Shown here: piece after piece, positions 6,343 through 8,979 of the stretch | Layout: the number at the start of each line of letters is the position of its first letter | Position numbering within the stretch: position 1 is the first letter of the stretch | NCBI GenBank assembly: GCA_002306005.1 | Contig: DBRO01000008.1 | Location: forward strand, 9,937 to 18,915 | Direction: 5' to 3' | Source of the DNA: Ruminococcus sp. UBA1366 | GTDB lineage: Bacteria; Bacillota; Clostridia; Oscillospirales; Ruminococcaceae | Length of the DNA: 8,979 bases | Made by a program: the position numbers and the translations under genes | Notes under the pieces: generated by a model | What the model was told of the DNA's origin: nothing | Seen by the model: only the letters and a program-made list of their open reading frames with translations | The model's database searches: none

Positions 6343-7461
6343 ATGCAAACTAAGGTATCCGAGCTTTACGAAGCGGGAAAGAGCAAATTTCGGCTGAAAC
6401 TGCAAGCCGGTGCAAGCGGGCTGACGAACAGTGTTTATTGGGTTTATCTTGCGGAAGACCCCCGCAATGTTTCGTTTTTAAAAGGCGGGGAGCTTGCCAT
6501 TACTACGGGAATTTTTACCCAGAACGGCGTTTCCTTATATGAATTTATTCGTTCGCTTGCCATGTGCAATTGCAGTGGAATCATTGTCAACACCGGACAG
6601 TACCTGCACGAAACCGACATTACGCCGCAAATTATTGAGCTTTGCGACAAAAACCGGTTTCCGCTGTTTGTTATGCCTTGGGAAGTCCATCTGGTGGATT
6701 TAATGCAGGAATACTGTACGATTCTATTGCAAAGCAACCGCATGGAGGACAGGCTGAACACGGCATTTCAAACGGCAATGTACCAATCTCCGCTAAACGA
6801 AAACGTGATTCGCACCCTTAATCGCGCCGGTTTCCCCACTGCGGCGGATTATCGGATTCTCACGGTTCAAAATTTGCAGAACACCACACGGGTGGTCATG
6901 CCACTGAATGCGCTGGGATTCCGGTATCATGTTTTTGAGTATGAAAATATGAAAATTATTGTATATTTACCATCGGAACATTCCAATACTTTTGAAAATC
7001 TGGCGGAACAAATCTGCTACTGCGACAGCGTCCGGCTGGGTGCAAGCGATGTGTTTCACTCGATTACAGAGTTGGCAACCGGTTACAAACGGGCAAGGTT
7101 TGCACTTGCCGTGGCGCTTGCAAGAGGAAAAAGCTATGCCGGCTTTGAAAGCCTTGGCTTTTTGAAAATTCTCTTTTGTACCTCGGATACAAAACTGCTG
7201 TGGGAACTCTATCAGCAAAGGCTTGCGAAACTGGAAGCCTATGACGCGGAGCATTCCGGAGAGCTATGTGACACGCTCAAAACCTTTCTGCTTTGCGACT
7301 GCAATCTTTTGCTGACGTCCAAGCAAATACACACGCACCGCAATACCATCATCTATCGGGTTTCCAGAATCAAAGAAATATTGCAGACTTCTTTGGACAG
7401 CGCGGAGGAGAAATTTAACCTGCTAGCGGCTTTTTACATTAAGGAGTACTTTTCGCTTTAG
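6343..7461 (+). CDS. PucR-family transcriptional regulator
   Basis: A 372-aa DNA-binding regulator. Residues about 5-125 fit the PucR N-terminal ligand-sensing domain (AGASGLTNSVYWVYLAEDP, FLKGGELAITTGI, then NRFPLFVMPWEVHLVDLM). The C-terminus (about 308-368) is the PucR-type helix-turn-helix, LKTFLLCDCNLLLTSKQIHTHRNTIIYRVSRIKEIL, with the hallmark HRNT at 332-335. Family members often control purine, amino-acid, GABA or polyamine catabolism next to their own gene. The divergent position to the transport-transaminase operon makes it the first candidate for its regulator. The start has a GAGGGCGG-type site a few bases upstream of the ATG and a consensus-like promoter. The middle region (about 150-300) has no motif I can name beyond the GGDEF-like or linker section common in this family. 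Confidence 0.9.
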   Translation: MQTKVSELYEAGKSKFRLKLQAGASGLTNSVYWVYLAEDPRNVSFLKGGELAITTGIFTQNGVSLYEFIRSLAMCNCSGIIVNTGQYLHETDITPQIIELCDKNRFPLFVMPWEVHLVDLMQEYCTILLQSNRMEDRLNTAFQTAMYQSPLNENVIRTLNRAGFPTAADYRILTVQNLQNTTRVVMPLNALGFRYHVFEYENMKIIVYLPSEHSNTFENLAEQICYCDSVRLGASDVFHSITELATGYKRARFALAVALARGKSYAGFESLGFLKILFCTSDTKLLWELYQQRLAKLEAYDAEHSGELCDTLKTFLLCDCNLLLTSKQIHTHRNTIIYRVSRIKEILQTSLDSAEEKFNLLAAFYIKEYFSL

Positions 7462-7473
7462 GCAATTCTACAC

Positions 7474-7520
7474 AATGGTCTGGTAAAAGATGCGTAGCGG
7501 TATGGTCTGTTTTTACCATT
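7474..7520. repeat. Direct and inverted repeats upstream of the LuxR-type gene promoter
   Basis: ATGGTCTG occurs twice (7475-7482 and 7502-7509), 27 bp apart. TGGTAAAA (7481-7488) is inverted as TTTTACCA (7511-7518), and ATGGT (7502-7506) faces ACCAT (7515-7519), which touches the -35 box. The cluster is a candidate binding region for an activator or autoregulator. It fills most of the intergenic space after the pucR-like gene; no clear terminator for that gene is seen here. Confidence 0.45.
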
Positions 7521-7548
7521 GACTTCTACTAAAAATGAGGTATATAAT
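7519..7548 (+). promoter_or_regulatory. Sigma-A promoter of the LuxR-type regulator
   Basis: TTGACT (7519-7524), an 18-bp spacer and perfect TATAAT (7543-7548) predict a start near 7555. This promoter occupies the beginning of the longer open frame from 7519, which supports the downstream ATG at 7582 as the true start. Confidence 0.82.
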
Positions 7549-7581
7549 AAAAATAGAACGCTTGCGGAAAGGGGCATTGTC

Positions 7582-8331
7582 ATGCGGATTCGGGAACTCA
7601 ACGACTGGATGGTGCTTAATAACATTATCTATAAAATTTACAGCACACAGGACGAATATGCCATGCGCTGTGAGGTGCTCGAACAGCTTAAAATGGTGAT
7701 AGATTTTGATGCGGCGGATTTTTATCTTGCCGAACCTGCTGGTCAAGGCTTGCGCTGTCCGGCGCTGTACAACTGCGAAGACACCAACTGCGATGATTTG
7801 GATTCGCTGGATTATTCCCGCGGGATTTTATACAGCGGAAAAACTGTGATTTACCGCGAAACGGATATTTTTTCTGACGAGGAACGCACCAAAACGGAGT
7901 ATTATCAGCGTGTTTACAAGCCAAACAACTGGCATTTCTCCATGCAGGTGATTTTGTATTATCAGCAGGAATTCATGGGCGTGATTACTTTTTACCGCAC
8001 GATTGGTAAGGATAATTTTGAATACGACGATATTTTTATTATGGATATGCTCAAGAATCATTTGGCGTACCGCCTGCATAGTGACCGCGCTGCCGTACAA
8101 AATCCAATACGGATTTCTGCGGAGGATGCGGTGAAAGCATATGATTTTACTAAGCGCGAGGAGGATGTGTTCCGGCTTTTGCTGGATGGGCTGGACAACC
8201 AGCAGATTGCCGATCAGCTGGTGATTTCCGTGCATACGCTCAAAAAACATATCCTGAATATCTACCGGAAAGCCGGTGTGAATAACCGGCTTTCCCTGCT
8301 GCGAAAGATGACACTAGCACAAAAAAACTAA
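7582..8331 (+). CDS. LuxR-type HTH regulator with GAF-like N-terminal domain
   Basis: A 249-aa regulator. The C-terminal 188-240 region is a GerE/LuxR helix-turn-helix: DFTKREEDVFRLLLDGLDNQQIADQLVISVHTLKKHILNIYRKAGVNNR, with the usual REEDV, IA..L, S..TLKKH and N-R positions. Residues about 10-165 look like a GAF-type sensor, with alternating strands (FDAADFYLAEPAG, MQVILYYQQEFMGVITFYR, FEYDDIFIMDMLKNHLAYRL). No receiver domain or phospho-aspartate pattern is seen, so it is probably ligand-responsive rather than a two-component regulator. The ATG at 7582 is preceded by AAAGGGG with a 7-nt spacer; the frame is open back to 7519, but that stretch contains the promoter. It has its own promoter, 3' of the pucR-like gene. 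Targets unknown; the adjacent P-II promoter and the divergent operon are candidates. Confidence 0.87.
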   Translation: MRIRELNDWMVLNNIIYKIYSTQDEYAMRCEVLEQLKMVIDFDAADFYLAEPAGQGLRCPALYNCEDTNCDDLDSLDYSRGILYSGKTVIYRETDIFSDEERTKTEYYQRVYKPNNWHFSMQVILYYQQEFMGVITFYRTIGKDNFEYDDIFIMDMLKNHLAYRLHSDRAAVQNPIRISAEDAVKAYDFTKREEDVFRLLLDGLDNQQIADQLVISVHTLKKHILNIYRKAGVNNRLSLLRKMTLAQKN

Positions 8332-8366
8332 TCCAAAAGGAGTATAAAAACACTTCTTGCGGTTAC

Positions 8367-8395
8367 TTGTGTTCCACAAAAGACGGGTTTATAAT
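8367..8395 (+). promoter_or_regulatory. Sigma-A promoter upstream of the P-II leader
   Basis: TTGTGT (8367-8372), a 17-bp spacer and perfect TATAAT (8390-8395) predict a start near 8402, only about 15 nt before the terminator stem. The -35 lies in a dyad, TTGTG-TTC-CACAA (8367-8379), a possible operator. Unless the following terminator is overcome, this promoter would make an RNA of about 55 nt. Confidence 0.75.
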
Positions 8396-8410
8396 AAAAA
8401 CATACTAAAA

Positions 8411-8426
8411 AAAGCAACGAGGCTTT
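8411..8426 (+). promoter_or_regulatory. ANTAR-like hexaloop antiterminator hairpin (P-II leader)
   Basis: AAAGC (8411-8415), loop AACGAG (8416-8421) and GCTTT (8422-8426) form a 5-bp stem with a six-base loop bearing A at position 1 and G at position 4, the pattern described for ANTAR RNA targets. The loop and 3' strand lie inside the 5' arm of the terminator (8417-8430), so the hairpin and terminator are mutually exclusive. The core AGCAACGAGGCTTT is the same as in the transporter leader except one pyrimidine. No upstream partner hairpin is seen. Confidence 0.62.
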
Positions 8427-8456
8427 GTCCCTAATCGGACGAAGCCTCGTTTTTTT
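8417..8456 (+). terminator. Strong intrinsic terminator/attenuator before the P-II gene
   Basis: A 14-bp stem with one G-U pair is formed by ACGAGGCTTTGTCC (8417-8430) and GGACGAAGCCTCGT (8437-8450), with loop CTAATC and a T-run (8450-8456). It ends about 8 nt before the AAAAGGAG of the P-II gene, and no promoter fits in between. It may also terminate the LuxR-type gene. P-II expression therefore appears to depend on readthrough. Confidence 0.9.
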
Positions 8457-8480
8457 ATTCCCGAAAAGGAGCTGATTGCA

Positions 8481-8831
8481 ATGAAAGAACTGGTGATTAT
8501 TATCCGTCCGGAAAAGCTGGAAACCGTAAAGAGTATTCTGGATGATGCGGGCTGCGGCGGAATGTCCATATCCAATGTCATGGGCTGCGGTACCCAGCGC
8601 GGTATGACGGAGGATTCTGTAAACCTGATTAAAGGCTTTAAAACAACCATCAATTTGTTGCCGAAAATCCGCGTGGAAGTTGTTGTGCCGGATAAAAAAG
8701 TGGACGGCATTATCGCAGACCTGCGGGAGAGAATCCCCACCGGTCATGTGGGCGACGGCAAGCTGTTTATCCGAAATATCGAGGACGCGATGCGCCTGAG
8801 AACCGGAGAGCGCGGCGATAAGGCACTTTAG
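8481..8831 (+). CDS. P-II family nitrogen regulatory protein, without uridylylation tyrosine
   Basis: A 116-aa GlnB/GlnK-like trimeric signal protein that senses ATP/ADP and 2-oxoglutarate and binds partner proteins through its T-loop. Conserved features are IIRPEKLETVKSIL (7-20), GCGTQRG (35-41, Gln39 as 2-oxoglutarate/ATP-site residue), LLPKIRVEVVV (59-69), TGHVGDGKLF (87-96, Lys94) and RLRTGE (105-110, Arg105 and Arg107 for nucleotide binding). Compared with E. coli GlnB, the T-loop is four residues longer (TEDSVNLIKGFKTTINLLPK) and Tyr51 aligns to Thr55; the whole protein has no tyrosine. It therefore cannot be uridylylated in the enteric way. AAAAGGAG lies about 10 nt before the ATG. It follows a promoter plus terminator leader. 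The usual partner gene (amtB or glnA) is not in view. Confidence 0.92.
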   Translation: MKELVIIIRPEKLETVKSILDDAGCGGMSISNVMGCGTQRGMTEDSVNLIKGFKTTINLLPKIRVEVVVPDKKVDGIIADLRERIPTGHVGDGKLFIRNIEDAMRLRTGERGDKAL

Positions 8832-8900
8832 GACGACACCGTGCTAAGCTGCGGGTGAGATTGCGCAGTTCTTTTTTCTGGTCTTTGGGCGGTGCTGTCC
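8831..8900 (+). other. Structured intergenic RNA between P-II and the next gene
   Basis: The 11-nt arms 8831-8841 and 8890-8900 pair in 10 of 11 positions (one G-U pair, one A-C mismatch). Inside, CTGCG (8849-8853) pairs with CGCAG (8864-8868), followed by a TTCTTTTTT run (8869-8877). The inner hairpin may be a weak terminator after the P-II gene. The outer stem would mask it or form an alternative long structure starting at the P-II stop codon. Function unknown. Confidence 0.4.
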
Positions 8901-8932
8901 TAGTATTTTCCGCAAGGAAGGGAGAACAAATT

Positions 8933-8979
8933 ATGGCAAAGGATGAGGATAGAAAAATCATTGTCCGGCTTTCGGACGT
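8933..8979 (+). CDS. Start of an unrecognised gene (5' partial)
   Basis: An ATG at 8933 opens the frame MAKDEDRKIIVRLSD and runs off the window edge. A strong GGAAGGGAG ribosome binding site ends 8 nt upstream, which makes this a convincing start although only 15 complete codons are present. The start is charged and hydrophilic, with no signal peptide. I do not recognise the protein. It follows the P-II gene by about 100 bp on the same strand and may be co-transcribed. Confidence 0.6.
   Translation, partial: MAKDEDRKIIVRLSD

Noticed and set aside
7519..7581. Longer start of the LuxR-type gene at 7519
   Set aside because: The stretch contains the TTGACT/TATAAT promoter, so it lies upstream of the predicted transcript.
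8336..8434. Orphan AAAAGGAGTAT after the LuxR-type gene and a 25-codon TTG frame (8357-8434) ending in the terminator loop, as a possible leader peptide
   Set aside because: The spacing of about 14 nt from AAGGAG to TTG is too long, no ATG or GTG is usable, and the promoter at 8367-8395 lies inside the frame. Its end in the loop is probably chance.
1..8979. Mobile elements, CRISPR arrays, tRNA or rRNA
   Set aside because: No transposase or integrase, no regularly spaced repeats and no tRNA-like or rRNA sequence were seen.

Overview
The window looks like chromosomal DNA of an anaerobic Clostridia-type Firmicute, possibly Oscillospiraceae-like. The grounds are strong AAGGAG-type ribosome binding sites, sigma-A promoters with TATAAT boxes, A-tract/hairpin/T-tract terminators, a lipoprotein solute receptor, and fermentation enzymes of clostridial type. 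The species is not identified. I see no mobile element, CRISPR array, tRNA or rRNA.

Layout. Positions 1-480 (+) hold the C-terminal ATPase half of a sensor histidine kinase cut by the window edge. It converges on a minus-strand operon and shares a bidirectional terminator with it (512-545). In the direction of transcription the minus-strand series is: cytidylate-kinase-like protein (6169-5570); a leader with a terminator hairpin (5563-5484); ABC ATPase (5478-4750); permease (4731-4039); lipoprotein solute-binding protein (3988-3110); iron-containing alcohol dehydrogenase with a TTG start (3084-1942); class III GabT-like aminotransferase (1898-549). Divergent from the kinase-like gene is a PucR-family regulator (6343-7461), followed on the same strand by a GAF-like/LuxR-type regulator (7582-8331), a P-II protein (8481-8831) and the first 15 codons of an unrecognised gene (8933 onward).

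How it may work together (inference). A polar amino acid or omega-amino acid is imported by the ABC transporter, transaminated to an aldehyde by the GabT-like enzyme, and reduced to an alcohol or hydroxy acid by the Fe-dehydrogenase. This import-transaminate-reduce route could supply glutamate nitrogen and dispose of NAD(P)H, as in fermentation of GABA or 5-aminovalerate. The divergent PucR regulator and the P-II gene tie the locus to nitrogen or amino-acid status.

The most interesting signal is in RNA. The leaders of the transporter operon and of the P-II gene, on opposite strands about 2.9 kb apart, carry the same module. It consists of TTTAWAATAAAAACA, then a small hairpin with a six-base loop (AAYGAG, with A at position 1 and G at position 4) built on AGCAAYGAGGCTTT. 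That hairpin overlaps an intrinsic terminator placed directly before an AAAAGGAG ribosome binding site. This is the layout expected of an ANTAR-protein antitermination switch, although only one of the two usual hexaloop hairpins is visible and no ANTAR protein is encoded in the window. Several dyads around the regulator promoters are candidate operators.
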